Shown one piece after another: positions 23,601 to 33,402 of a DNA stretch of 64,000 nt; position 1 is the first letter of the stretch; each line of letters begins with the position of its first letter. Below the pieces are notes generated by a model. The model ran no database searches. It was not told where the DNA came from and saw only the letters and a program-made list of their open reading frames with translations. The DNA is taken from contig CAKTCT010000003.1 of the NCBI GenBank assembly GCA_934539585.1, positions 1 to 64,000 of the forward strand, written 5' to 3'. Source of the stretch: an uncultured Oscillospiraceae bacterium (lineage in GTDB: Bacteria > Bacillota > Clostridia > Oscillospirales > Ruminococcaceae). Position numbers and translations under genes: made by a program.

Positions 23601-23668
23601 GGTGGTGAGATATCTCAGGCGCTTCATCCCAAATATCAGTCAAAAGCCCGAAGGAGGTTTTTCACGTT

Positions 23669-25384
23669 ATGACACGGAAAGTACTCGCCCTTGCCCTTTG
23701 CGCCCTGATGGCCCTGGCTTCCGCCGGATGCGGAAACAAGCCTTCCACTTCCTCAGAGCCCGCCTCGTCCGCCCCCGCGTCCTCTGCCGCGTCCTCTGCC
23801 CCGGCGGAGGAGCACTACTATAACGACCCCGGCACCCTTCCCATTGTAAAGGAAGCCACCACCCTGACCTTCGGCGTCCCCCAGGACGCCGCCATCGAGG
23901 ACTGGGAGACCAACGAATATACCAAGTACCTGGAGGACAACACCGGCATCGACCTGAAATTCGAGACCTACCCCTCGGACGAATTCCTTTCCAAGATCGA
24001 CCTGATGATGGCCGCCGGCGGAAAGGACCTCCCCGACGTCATCACCGGCACCACCTTCTCCATGACCTCCCTGGTGAGCTGGGCCAACGCCGGACGGATC
24101 ATCGCCGTCAACGACTACTACGACACCCTGGCCCACTACCTGCCGGCGTCCATCGCCGACTGCGAGCGGACGGATTACGACACCCTTCTCCAGCTGATCA
24201 CCTCCTACGACGGGAAAATCTACGGCCTGCCCAGCTACTCTGAGGCGGCCAACCAGTGCGTCTCCCAGGGCCGGGCCATTGTGTATAAGCCCTGGCTGGA
24301 GGCTCTGAACCTGGAGCACCCCACCACCCTGGACGCCTACCGGGAATACCTGGAAAAGGTCCGGGACAACGACCTGAACGGCAACGGCGACAAGTCCGAC
24401 GAGATTCCCCTCATCGGCTGCAAAAACACCCTGGGCAACCTGAAGAACCTGTTCCTGTCTCCCTTCCTGCTGTCCAACGGCACCGACCTCTGGTACGTGG
24501 ACAACGGCGAGATCAAATTCAACTATAACCGGGAAGAATACGCCCAGGGCCTGCGCTACATCCGCGGCCTCCTGGAAGACGGCCTTCTGGACCCCATGAC
24601 CTTCACCCAGGACCAGGCCCAGATGACCGCCCTCATTACCGGCGAGACCCATCAGGTGGCCTCCTTTATCCGGGGCAGCCAGTCCAACGTTCCCAAGGAC
24701 GATCCCCGCTGGGTGGACTATTCCTGCTACGTCTACGCCCTGGCAGGCCCCAGCGGACAGCGCTACAACGCCTATAACGCCGCGGTGCCCCGGCTTTCCT
24801 ACATCATCACCAGCAACTGCCGGTACCCCGAAGCCGCGTTCCTCCTGGGGGACTACATGGGCTCCGAGGACTGCTCCTACATCAACCGCTACGGCTTCAA
24901 GGACCGGGACTGGTTCGAGGTGGACCCCGCCGAGGGCAAGTACGTGAACCTCTACGGCAACGAGCTGGTACGCTATAACGAAGCCAACGCCAAGTGGGGC
25001 AAGCTCCAGAACACCTGGTGGGGCAACCTGGGCGTCAGCATCCTGCCCACCAAGCTCCTCCACGCCTCCGCCATTGAGAACAACCCCGAAGCCGCCGCCA
25101 CCGTCTACACCAAAAACGTGGCCGAAAGCTCCCTGGACGCCCTGAATTACACCGATCCCTCCCGGGTCCTCTACGGCATGGTATACAACGAGGAGGAAAT
25201 GGAGATCCAGGAGGACGTCTTTGCCCCCATCCAGACCTACGTCAACGAGTGCTTCTCCCGGTTCTGCCTGGGCGACCTCTCCATTGACGGCGATTGGGAC
25301 AAATACTGCGCCGAGCTGGACCAGATGGGCCTGGACAAGGTCCGGGAGTCCATGCAGAACTGCTACGACCGCATGATGGGCTGA
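23669..25384 (+). CDS. Extracellular solute-binding lipoprotein, sugar ABC transporter
   Basis: Substrate-binding subunit of the second CUT1-type importer, 571 residues. The signal peptide ends in a lipobox with Cys21 (ALASAGCGN), followed by a Ser/Ala/Pro spacer to about residue 50. The mature part resembles LplA-type binding proteins (TKYLEDNTGIDLKFE near the N-terminus and the NDLNGNGDKSDEIPL segment shared in style with the protein at 824). GAAGGAGG precedes ATG 23669. It is first in an operon with DUF2264, two permeases, oxidoreductases and a GH92 enzyme, so the ligand is probably an oligosaccharide these enzymes degrade. Confidence 0.92.
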   Translation: MTRKVLALALCALMALASAGCGNKPSTSSEPASSAPASSAASSAPAEEHYYNDPGTLPIVKEATTLTFGVPQDAAIEDWETNEYTKYLEDNTGIDLKFETYPSDEFLSKIDLMMAAGGKDLPDVITGTTFSMTSLVSWANAGRIIAVNDYYDTLAHYLPASIADCERTDYDTLLQLITSYDGKIYGLPSYSEAANQCVSQGRAIVYKPWLEALNLEHPTTLDAYREYLEKVRDNDLNGNGDKSDEIPLIGCKNTLGNLKNLFLSPFLLSNGTDLWYVDNGEIKFNYNREEYAQGLRYIRGLLEDGLLDPMTFTQDQAQMTALITGETHQVASFIRGSQSNVPKDDPRWVDYSCYVYALAGPSGQRYNAYNAAVPRLSYIITSNCRYPEAAFLLGDYMGSEDCSYINRYGFKDRDWFEVDPAEGKYVNLYGNELVRYNEANAKWGKLQNTWWGNLGVSILPTKLLHASAIENNPEAAATVYTKNVAESSLDALNYTDPSRVLYGMVYNEEEMEIQEDVFAPIQTYVNECFSRFCLGDLSIDGDWDKYCAELDQMGLDKVRESMQNCYDRMMG

Positions 25385-25455
25385 CCCCCTCCGCGCGTAT
25401 GGGGAGCGGTCCGTCCGCTCCCTCTGCGCCACCTTTCAATCAGGAGATGAATTCC

Positions 25456-27510
25456 ATGTCTTTGCACGAAACCTACCTGAACACCCTGACCCCCTGGCTC
25501 TCCAAAGCCGCCGGAAAGGTCTTCACCTGTCCGGACCGGCCGGAGCTTTCCTATTACGGCGACGGCACCAACAGCTGGGGCGTCCAGACCAACCAGAAGG
25601 CCCTGTCCGCCTTTGCCATTGCCGCCACCGACCCTCTTTTCGAGGAAGCCGCCGCGGGAATTTCCCGGGAAGCCTTGCTCCGGAAGGCCCTGGCCTGCCT
25701 GCGGTACTCTCTGGCTACCCACCTTTCCGGGGATTACCACCTGACCAACGGCCCGGCGGAGCGCTGGGGCCACACCTGGATCAGCGTCCTGGGAGTGGAG
25801 CGGATGGCCTTCGCCCTCCACGCCCTGGAGCCCTATTACACCGGGGAGGACCGGGCCGCCCTCCGCCGGATGTCCCTTTCGGAGGCGGATTTCCTCCTGA
25901 CCAGCTACCCTGTCCGGGCGGGCCTGGTGGAGAACAACCGTCCGGAAAGCAACATGTGGAACGGCGCGCTGCTCCTCCGCTGCGCCCTGGAATACCCCGA
26001 CGCCCCCAACGCGGCCCTTTATGAGGAGCGGGGGAGGCTGTTCATCCTGAACTCCATTTCCGTCCCCTCGGAGGAGAAGGAGCCCTGGTTTGTGGGGGCC
26101 AACTTCTTCGAATCCATGGCCACCAATCACCACGAATACATGAATGTCGGATATATGGTCATCACCCTGTCCCAGATGGCCTATCTGCATTTTACCTATA
26201 AGCTCCATGGAAAGCCCGCCCCGGACTACCTTTATAAAAACGCCCGGCGGCTGTGGGACCTGGTCCGGGAGTGCATCTTCCCCGACGGACGGCTGCTGCG
26301 CATCGGCGGCGACAGCCGCATCCGCTACTGCTACTGCCAGGATTACCTGAACATGGTCCTCGCCCTGGCCGCGGACCGCTTCGGCGAAAACACCGCCCGG
26401 CTGGAAGAATCCTGGCAGCGCACCGTCAACCGGGAACAGGCCGAAAACGCCGACGGCACCTTCCTTTCCGCCCGGCTGGAGCTGTTCCGGGAGCGGGCAC
26501 CCCTCTATTTCGCCCGGCTGGAGGCCGACCGGGCTGCATCTGCCGCCCAGGGCGCCTTCCTCCACCGGACCTGGCCCTCCCTGGAAACCGCCGGGACCCC
26601 TTCGGCCCTGGAGGAGCCCTATCAGTGGCACGACCCCTACCACGGCGGCTGCTTTGTCCGGAACCGGGAGAACATCTCCTCCTTCGTCTGGATCGCCGCC
26701 CAGAAGCCCCAGGGCCTGGCGCTGCCCCTTTCCGACAGCTCCCTGGCCGAGTGGGACCGGAACCTGGTCAGCTGCTTTGACGGCGACGGCCTTTATAACG
26801 AGCACATCGTCCTGGAGCACCAGGAAACCATGCTCTCCCCCGGCTTTGTCACCTCCGGCCGGACCCTTTCCCGGACCTGGGAAATGCTGGACGAAAGCAA
26901 GCGGGAGGAGAAAAACGTGGAGCTGACCTTGGCTTACGCCGCCCTTCCCGACGGCGCCACCACCGTGACCATCCAGTACGCCCGGGCGGTGCGGCACTGC
27001 CACCTGCTCCGGGTGAAGGGCCTCCACCTGAACATCCCCAACGACCTGTTCAACGGCTATCGCCGGGATTACGCCGGAGACGGCGGCCGGTGGCTCTGCG
27101 TGGACGGCCGCCTCGGCGTGGCTTCGGTTTACGGCGATCCCCTGACCCTCCGCCCCGGCGATCACCGGACCATCGGCCTGCGGAACGTCTACACCTACGA
27201 CCGGGGGATGCTCCAGGTGGATGAGGTTTGCACCACCCTGTCGGAAGAGCCCCGCTGGTACGAGGACGGCTCCTGCATCCTGGACTTTGCCGCTGTTCTC
27301 CGCTCCGGCGCGGACCCGGCGGAGACGGAAGCCCTCCAGAAGCGCTGCCGCCGGCTGGAGACCTCCCCGGACCTCCGGGCCGTGTCCGTGCCGGGCCGGG
27401 ACGGCAAGGACTATCTTGTGGTCCTGAACCTGACCGCCCAGCCGGTCTCCTTTGCGCCGGAGGGCCGGGAGCCTGCGGAGCTTCTCCCCGGCCAGGCGGC
27501 GGTCCTCTGA
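25456..27510 (+). CDS. DUF2264 domain protein, probable glycan-active enzyme
   Basis: A 684-residue cytoplasmic protein matching the DUF2264 family in its order of motifs: NRPESNMWNGALLLR, GGDSRIRYCYCQDYLNMV, and YQWHDPYHGGCFVRNRE. The N-terminal 400 residues are helical, in the style of an (alpha/alpha) barrel, and the rest is beta-rich. The family has been linked to glycoside hydrolase activity on uronic acids (recollection of GH154, moderately sure). The start at 25456 is preferred to ATG 25447 because AGGAG (25442-25446) is then 9 nt away. It sits between a solute-binding protein and its permeases, so it probably acts on the imported sugar. Confidence 0.85.
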   Translation: MSLHETYLNTLTPWLSKAAGKVFTCPDRPELSYYGDGTNSWGVQTNQKALSAFAIAATDPLFEEAAAGISREALLRKALACLRYSLATHLSGDYHLTNGPAERWGHTWISVLGVERMAFALHALEPYYTGEDRAALRRMSLSEADFLLTSYPVRAGLVENNRPESNMWNGALLLRCALEYPDAPNAALYEERGRLFILNSISVPSEEKEPWFVGANFFESMATNHHEYMNVGYMVITLSQMAYLHFTYKLHGKPAPDYLYKNARRLWDLVRECIFPDGRLLRIGGDSRIRYCYCQDYLNMVLALAADRFGENTARLEESWQRTVNREQAENADGTFLSARLELFRERAPLYFARLEADRAASAAQGAFLHRTWPSLETAGTPSALEEPYQWHDPYHGGCFVRNRENISSFVWIAAQKPQGLALPLSDSSLAEWDRNLVSCFDGDGLYNEHIVLEHQETMLSPGFVTSGRTLSRTWEMLDESKREEKNVELTLAYAALPDGATTVTIQYARAVRHCHLLRVKGLHLNIPNDLFNGYRRDYAGDGGRWLCVDGRLGVASVYGDPLTLRPGDHRTIGLRNVYTYDRGMLQVDEVCTTLSEEPRWYEDGSCILDFAAVLRSGADPAETEALQKRCRRLETSPDLRAVSVPGRDGKDYLVVLNLTAQPVSFAPEGREPAELLPGQAAVL

Positions 27511-27545
27511 ACGAAAAAAGCCAAGACGACGACGGAGGCGTTTAC

Positions 27546-28466
27546 ATGGGAGCCAAATTCAAGCGCATCATGGCGCGGTACTGGCAGCTGTACCTTTTCC
27601 TGCTGCCCCCAGCGGTCTACACCCTGATTTTTCTCTACTATCCGATGACCGGCGTCCAGCTGGCCTTCAAGGATTTCGACTACGCCCTGGGCATCTGGGG
27701 CAGCCCCTGGGTGGGGCTCAGGCAGTTCCGGAAATTCTTTTCCAGCTATATGTTTCAGCGGGTCATGACCAATACCCTGCGCATCTCCTTTCTGGGGCTG
27801 CTGGCGGGATTCCTGCTGCCCATCCTCTTTGCCCTCTGCCTGAACTGCGTGTATCACCCCCGGTTCAAGCGGGTGGCCCAGACCATCACCTATCTGCCCC
27901 ACTTTATCTCCACGGTGGTGCTGGTGGGGATGCTCAAGCAGTTTTTCAACCCCCACTTGGGCATTTACGGCATCGTCTACACCTTTTTCACCGGAAACAC
28001 GGCGTCGGACCTGTTTGCGTCGGCCTCGGCCTTCGACCCGCTGTACATCATCTCCGGGGTGTGGCAGAGCTTCGGCTGGGGGTCCATTCTGTACCTGGCG
28101 GCGCTGTCCGGCGTCTCCCCGGAGCTTTACGAGGCGGCCACCATCGACGGGGCCACCCGGTTCCAGCGGGTGCTCCACGTGGACATCCCGGCCATTCTCC
28201 CCACCATTATCATCATGCTGATCATGAACGCCGGCTCCATGCTCAACGTGGGCTTTGAAAAGATCTACCTGATGCAGACGGACATGAACCTCCGGGTGTC
28301 GGAGGTCATCTCCACCTTTGTCTACAAGCGGGGCCTGGGCAGCGGCGGAAATTCCGACTACGCCTTCTCCACGGCGGTGGGGCTTTTCAACAACGTCATC
28401 AACCTGATCCTTCTGGTGACGGTGAACCGGATCGCCGCCAGGGTCAGCGAGACCAGTCTCTGGTAA
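27546..28466 (+). CDS. ABC transporter permease, LplB-like
   Basis: First membrane subunit of the second importer, 306 residues. GGAGG (27534-27538) sets the start at ATG 27546, giving MGAKFKRIMARYWQLYLFLLPP with the first helix directly after. The EAA-type loop YEAATIDGATRFQRVLHVDIP is visible (EAATIDGA then Pro). The end ARVSETSLW matches the C-terminus of LplB proteins, as does the permease at 3374. It lies 35 nt after the DUF2264 gene and 10 nt before the second permease gene. Confidence 0.93.
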   Translation: MGAKFKRIMARYWQLYLFLLPPAVYTLIFLYYPMTGVQLAFKDFDYALGIWGSPWVGLRQFRKFFSSYMFQRVMTNTLRISFLGLLAGFLLPILFALCLNCVYHPRFKRVAQTITYLPHFISTVVLVGMLKQFFNPHLGIYGIVYTFFTGNTASDLFASASAFDPLYIISGVWQSFGWGSILYLAALSGVSPELYEAATIDGATRFQRVLHVDIPAILPTIIIMLIMNAGSMLNVGFEKIYLMQTDMNLRVSEVISTFVYKRGLGSGGNSDYAFSTAVGLFNNVINLILLVTVNRIAARVSETSLW

Positions 28467-28476
28467 GGAGGACGCC

Positions 28477-29376
28477 ATGAAACAATCGACCAGAATGCGG
28501 ATGCTGCGGCAGGATAAGATTTTCTACGCCATCGTCTACACCGTCATCGTCCTGCTGACCCTTTCCGTGCTGTACCCCATCATTTACATTCTTTCCTCGT
28601 CCTTCTCCTCCGGCGAGGCGGTGTCCTCGGGGAAGGTCCTCCTTTTCCCGGTGGACTTTTCCCTGGCGGGCTACCGACGGGTCTTTGAGAACTCCCGGGT
28701 GTGGATCGGCTACCGCAACACCATTTTCTACACCGTGGTGGGCACCCTGAACAACCTGTTCATGACCATGATCTGCGCCTACCCCCTGTCCCGCCGGGGC
28801 CTTCCCGGCCGGAAGGGACTGATGCTGTTCTTCGTCTTCACCATGTACTTCTCCGGCGGCATGATCCCGTCCTACCTGCTGATGCGCAGCCTGGGGTACA
28901 TCAATACGGTGTGGGCCATCATCGTCCCGGGCTCCTTCAGCGTCTACCAGATGATCGTGGCCCGGACCTTCATCAACAGCACCATCCCCGAGGAGCTTTT
29001 CGAGGCCGCCACCATCGACGGATGCAGCGATTTCCGCTACTTCCAGACCTTCGTGGTGCCCCTGTCCAAGGCCATCATCACCGTCATGACCCTCCAGTAC
29101 GCCGTGGGCCACTGGAACTCCTACTTCCGGGCCTACATCTACCTGAGCAACAAGAACCTGTTCCCTTTGCAGGTCTTTCTCCGGGAGATTCTGGTCATGA
29201 ACCAGATCGAATCCTCCGACATCGTGGACCTGGAAACCCAGGCCATCATGCAGGGCATGGCGGACCTTTTGAAGTACTCCCTGATCGTGGTGGCCACCCT
29301 GCCCATTATGCTGATCTACCCCTTTATCCAGAAGTATTTCGTCCAGGGGGTCATGGTAGGCTCCCTGAAGGGTTGA
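28477..29376 (+). CDS. ABC transporter permease, LplC/YtcP-like
   Basis: Second membrane subunit of the second importer, 299 residues. Hydrophobic helices are near residues 15-38, 80-105, 115-140, 145-165, 200-220 and 260-280. The ATPase-contact loop reads EAATIDGCSDFRYFQTFVVP, and the C-terminus GVMVGSLKG matches the family. AAGGAGG precedes ATG 28477. No ATP-binding gene follows; the MsmX-type ATPase at 37564 is the likely partner. Confidence 0.93.
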   Translation: MKQSTRMRMLRQDKIFYAIVYTVIVLLTLSVLYPIIYILSSSFSSGEAVSSGKVLLFPVDFSLAGYRRVFENSRVWIGYRNTIFYTVVGTLNNLFMTMICAYPLSRRGLPGRKGLMLFFVFTMYFSGGMIPSYLLMRSLGYINTVWAIIVPGSFSVYQMIVARTFINSTIPEELFEAATIDGCSDFRYFQTFVVPLSKAIITVMTLQYAVGHWNSYFRAYIYLSNKNLFPLQVFLREILVMNQIESSDIVDLETQAIMQGMADLLKYSLIVVATLPIMLIYPFIQKYFVQGVMVGSLKG

Positions 29377-29412
29377 CAGCGGTTCCGCAATTTTGTAAAA
29401 TGAGGTGAAAGC

Positions 29413-30441
29413 ATGTTGAAAACTGCTTTGATCGGCCTTGGCCGGATCGGCATGGCCTACCACCTGCCGGAGATTCTGAAGCACCCGGAGTACCGGCTCA
29501 TCGCCGTGGCCGACGTGGACCCCTCCCGGCTGGAGGAGGCGTCGGCCCTCAGCGGGGCCCGGGGCTACGTCGATTACCGGGAGATGCTCCGGAAGGAGGA
29601 GCTGGACCTGGTGGTCATCGCGTCCCCCACCCTGTTTCATAAGGAGCAGGCCGTGGCGGCCATGGCCGCAGGCTGCGGCGTGATCCTGGACAAACCCATG
29701 GCGGCGGACCTTTCCTCCACCCGGGAGATCGCCGCTGCGGCGGAGACCTATGGCCGGAGGATCACCGTCTACCAGCCCCACCGGTTTTTCGCCCTGTCCA
29801 CGGTGGTCCGGCGGGTGCTGGACTCCGGGGTTCTGGGGGAGGTCTTCCAGATGCGCCGCTGCACCAGCAACTACGTCCGCCGCAGCGACTGGCAGGCCCT
29901 GAAAAAGTACGGCGGCGGGATGCTCAACAATTTCGGCTCCCACTATATCGACCAGCTGCTGTATTTTTCCGGGGAAACGGTGAAAAAGGTCTTCTGCCGG
30001 CTCCAATGCGTGGCCACCCTGGGGGACGCCGAGGACGTGGTGCGGATCGTCATGGAGACGGAAAAGGGCGCCGTCCTGGATGTGGACATCAACCAGGCGG
30101 CGGCCATTTATCCGGAGCCCTTGCTGATCCACGGCAAGTACGGCGCGGCCCGGCTGGAAAAGGATTCCGAAGGGAAAGAGGTCCTTCACGTCCGCTGGTA
30201 CGACCCCAAGGAGCTGCCCTCCGCCTAGCTGCTGGACAGCCTCACCGGCCCGGACCGCCGCCTTCCCCAGGAAACCTTCCCGTGGAAGGAAGAATTCCAC
30301 CCCATCCTCCCCGGGGACGAGAGGGACTACTACGCCCTCTGCGCCCGGTACTTTACCGGCGTGGGTCCAGCCCCGGTTCCCCTGGAGGAAACCATCCGGG
30401 TCATGGAGCTGATCAGCGCCTGCCGGGAGGCCGCGGATTAG
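29413..30441 (+). pseudogene. Gfo/Idh/MocA oxidoreductase interrupted by an in-frame TAG
   Basis: A sugar or inositol-type NAD(P)-dependent dehydrogenase with an N-terminal Rossmann fold (GLGRIGMAYHLPEI, residues 7-20) and the family's dihydrodipicolinate-reductase-like lysine motif (LDKPMAAD). The frame stops at TAG 30226-30228 after 271 residues, but the same frame continues without a stop for 70 more codons to TAG 30439-30441, and that part reads as the normal C-terminus of the family (LLDSLTGPDRRLPQE, then FYALCARYFTG-like DYYALCARYFTG and ETIRVMELISACREA). Full length would be about 342 residues, the usual size. So this is a nonsense mutation, a read-through codon or a base error. A short active form is unlikely. 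Confidence 0.85.
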
Positions 30442-30562
30442 GGGCCAAAAAGGTACACGGAGGGCCCCCGGAAGGAAAAGGAAGGGGCGGTTTTTCGCCC
30501 GGCTTCGGCCCATGCTGGATGCTGGACGACGGCGCGGTTGGGGCCAACTGGGGCATTTAGCC

Positions 30563-30923
30563 GCCGCCTTGCGCTTAATCCGGGAGCCCCGAAGGAAGTT
30601 AACTTTGGCTTTTTGCCGGAAAATTTCGGTCCCGGCTTTTCCCCGGAATTCTATTCCCAGTCTCTCTGGGAAATTTTTGTCCACGGCTTTCCCATGGAAA
30701 ATTTTGCCCGGTCTCTCCCCGGAAAATTTCTGCCCACGGCCTTCCACAGGAAAGTATTTACCCCGACTTCCCCCAGGGGACCGGCTCTTTCGCCTGGTAT
30801 TTTTGGGGGGAGGAGCGGGTTCTTTGGAGGGGCGGTTAGGCGGTATCGGAGTTGGCCAAGGGGACAGATTTTAGGGGCAAAAAAGGTGCTTGGAGGGTCA
30901 TGAAAAGGTCATGGAAAGGTAGG
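30563..30923. repeat. Intergenic repeat block, copy 1
   Basis: A block of about 361 bp that recurs at 31011-31374 with high identity (offset 448). It starts GCCGCCTTGCGCT and ends GGTCATGGAAAGGTAG. Inside are five to six degenerate units of 26-28 bp of the type GGAAAATTTTGCCCACGGC, each with a TTTCC..GGAAA symmetry at the joint. Open frames through it exist because the unit is near a multiple of three, but they lack family resemblance. Confidence 0.85.
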
Positions 30924-31010
30924 GGCGGTGCTTAAGCCGACCTTCGTCCAGCGGGGAGCGGCCTGGGTCGAGTGCTGGTTGATGACGAGCCAGGGCTGTC
31001 TGGACATCGG

Positions 31011-31374
31011 GCCGCCTTGCGCTGAATCCGGGAGGCCCCGAAGAAAATTCACCTTGGCTTTTCGCCGAAAAGTTTCGGCCCGGTCTCTTCCTGGAAAATC
31101 TTGCCCACGGCTTTCCCCAGGAAAGTTTTGTCCCGGTCACTCCCTGGAAAATTTTGCCCACGGCTTTCCCCAGGAAAATTTCTATCCACGGTCTTCCACA
31201 GGAAAGTATTTACCCCGACTTCCCCAGGGGACCAGCTCTTTCGCCTGGTATTTTTGGGGGAAGGGGCGGGTCCTCTGGAGGGGTGTTTGGGCGGTATCGG
31301 AGTTGGCTAAGGGGACGGATTTCAGGGGCAAAAAAGGTGTGCGGAGGGTCATCAAAGGGTCATGGAAAGGTAGG
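31011..31374. repeat. Intergenic repeat block, copy 2
   Basis: Second copy of the block at 30563-30923. Its right end (GGAAAGGTAGGAG) supplies the ribosome binding site of the GH92 gene at 31383; the first copy has the weaker GGTAGGGG at the matching place. The spacer between the copies (30924-31010) shows no gene. Confidence 0.85.
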
Positions 31375-31382
31375 AGTCTGGT

Positions 31383-33388
31383 ATGAAAAAAATGGAACTT
31401 GTCCGCGTGAAACAGGGGACGGCGTCCACCCGGCGGTTTTCCAGTGGGAACACCCTCCCTCTGACCCAACTGCCCTTTGGGATGGCGTCCTTTGCGCCCC
31501 AGACGGCCAGCAACCGGGGGAACTGGTTCTACCACCCCGACGACCGCTGTCTGGAAGGAATCCGGCTGACCCATCAGCCCAGTCCCTGGATCGGGGACTA
31601 CGGCGGATTGATCCTGATGCCCCAATCCGGGGTCCCGGAAACCGAACCGGCCCGGCGCTGGTCCGGCTCCCGGCCGGAGGAGCAGGTTCTCCGGCCGGAC
31701 TATCTCCGGGCGGGGTTTTTAAGGTCCGGGGCGGTCTTTGAGCTGACCCCTGTCCAGCGGGGGGCGGCCTTCCGGGTCCGGTTCCCGGAGGACGGGCGGC
31801 GGGCTTACCTTTCCGTGATGCCGGTGGGCGGGGACTTTGTCTGCGCCTGGGACCCGGACCGGCGGGTCCTGCGGGGAAGCACCAGCCATTGCCCTCCCGC
31901 CGGGCGGAGGGCTTCCGGATGTACTTTGTCCTGGAGGTTTCCGGGGAAGTCCTTCCCGGTGAGAGTCTTTCCGGCACGGGCGGGTACCATCTGGCCCTGG
32001 CCGGGCGGGAGCTGGAAGGGCGGCTGGCCATCTCCTACATCAGCCCGGAGCAGGCCGCCGAAAACCTCCGGCAGGAGCTGGCCGGAAGGTCCTTTGACGC
32101 CCTCCGGGAGCAGGCCGCTGACCGGTGGGAGGAGGTCCTCTCCCGGGTGGAGGTGGAGACTGGGACCCAGGAGGAGCTGCGGACCTTCTACTCCTGCATG
32201 TACCGGCTGTTCCTCTACCCCCACAAGTGCTACGAGCGGACCGCCGACGGGGAGGCCCTTCACTTCTGCCCCCGGGACGGCTCGGTGCGGAAAGGGGTCC
32301 GGTATACCGACAACGGGTTCTGGGACACCTTCCGGACCTCCTTCCCGCTGCTGACCATTCTGGCGCCAAAGGAGCTGCCGGAAATTTTAGAGGGCTTTCT
32401 CCAGGACTACCGGGACGGGTCGCCGCTGCCCCGGTGGTCCTCCATGGGGGAGGCCGGGTGCATGCCCAGTTCCCTCATCGACGCGGTCATCGCCGACGCG
32501 GCGGTGAAGGGGCTGCTGCCCCGGGAATCCCTGGAAACGGCCTTTCAGGGGATGCTCTACCACGCCAACACCGCCTTTCCGGAGCGGCGCTTTGGCCGGA
32601 ACGGGGTGCGGGAGTACTTACAGTACGGCTATGTCCCCTGCGACAAGGAGCCCCAGAGCGTCAACCTGACCCTGGACGCGGCCTACGGGGATTTCTGCAT
32701 CGCCCAGGTTGCCCATGTTCTGGGGCGGCCGGAGGAGGCCGAGTACCGGCGGCGGGCCGGGAACTACCGGCTGCTTTTCGACCCGGAGACCGGCTTCATG
32801 CGGGCCAGAGACACCGGGGGCGGGTTCCGGCCGGGGTTCAGCCCCCTCCGCTGGGGCGGGGAGTACACCGAGGGCGGGGCGTGGCAGAGCTCCTTCTTTG
32901 TCCCCCACGACCTGGAGGGGCTGGCGGCCCTTCACGGGGGGCGGGAGGCGCTGCTCCGGAAGCTCCGGCAGATGTTTGACACGCCGCCGGTCTATGAGGT
33001 AGGGGAGTACGGCACGGAAATCCACGAGATGACCGAGATGGCGGCGGTGGACTTCGGCCAGTGCGCCATTTCCAATCAGCCCAGCTTCCATGTGCCCTAC
33101 CTGTTCGCCGCTCTGGGGAGCCAGGGGGAGACGGACTTCTGGGTGGAGAAAATCTGCCGGGAGCTGTTTTCCTCCGCCGACGACGGGTTCCCGGGGGACG
33201 AGGACAACGGCTCCATGGCGGCGTGGTACCTGTTCAGCTGCCTGGGGCTGTACCCCCTCTGTCCGGGAACGCCGGTCTATATAAAAGGAAAGAAGCTGGT
33301 CCGGTCCGCCAGAATCCACGGGGTGGAGTGGGACCCTGCCGGGTTTGACCGGTGGATTCCCCACGACGCATTGCCGGTCCGGAAATGA
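31383..33388 (+). pseudogene. GH92 alpha-mannosidase with one frameshift
   Basis: Exo-acting, calcium-dependent alpha-mannosidase family, about 668 residues when joined, cytoplasmic. The first part (31383 to about 31900) holds the N-terminal beta domain; the rest continues in another frame from about 31889 (PSRRAEGFRMYFVLEV). Catalytic-domain motifs are intact: FYSCMYRLFLYPHKCYE, YTDNGFWDTFRT, EGGAWQSSFFVPHD with the acid Glu, and GDEDNGSMAAWYLFSCLG with the base Asp. The shift needs one base lost or two gained near 31885-31915. No slippery heptamer is seen, so it is decay or a sequence error. AGGAG at 31372-31376 marks the start. Confidence 0.88.
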
Positions 33389-33402
33389 TGGGAGGTCGCA
33401 CT

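Noticed and set aside
30226..30228. TAG read as pyrrolysine or another amino acid
   Set aside because: No pyl genes are seen, TAG ends other genes normally, and the family has no catalytic need for such a residue here.
30928..31386. Open frame with repeated PGKFCPRLSPGK-like residues
   Set aside because: It is translation of a 26-28 bp minisatellite; the repeat does not keep frame, and no start signal or family is evident.
31880..31920. Programmed -1 frameshift in the GH92 gene
   Set aside because: No X-XXY-YYZ slippery site and no evident stimulatory structure; GH92 genes are not known to use frameshifting.
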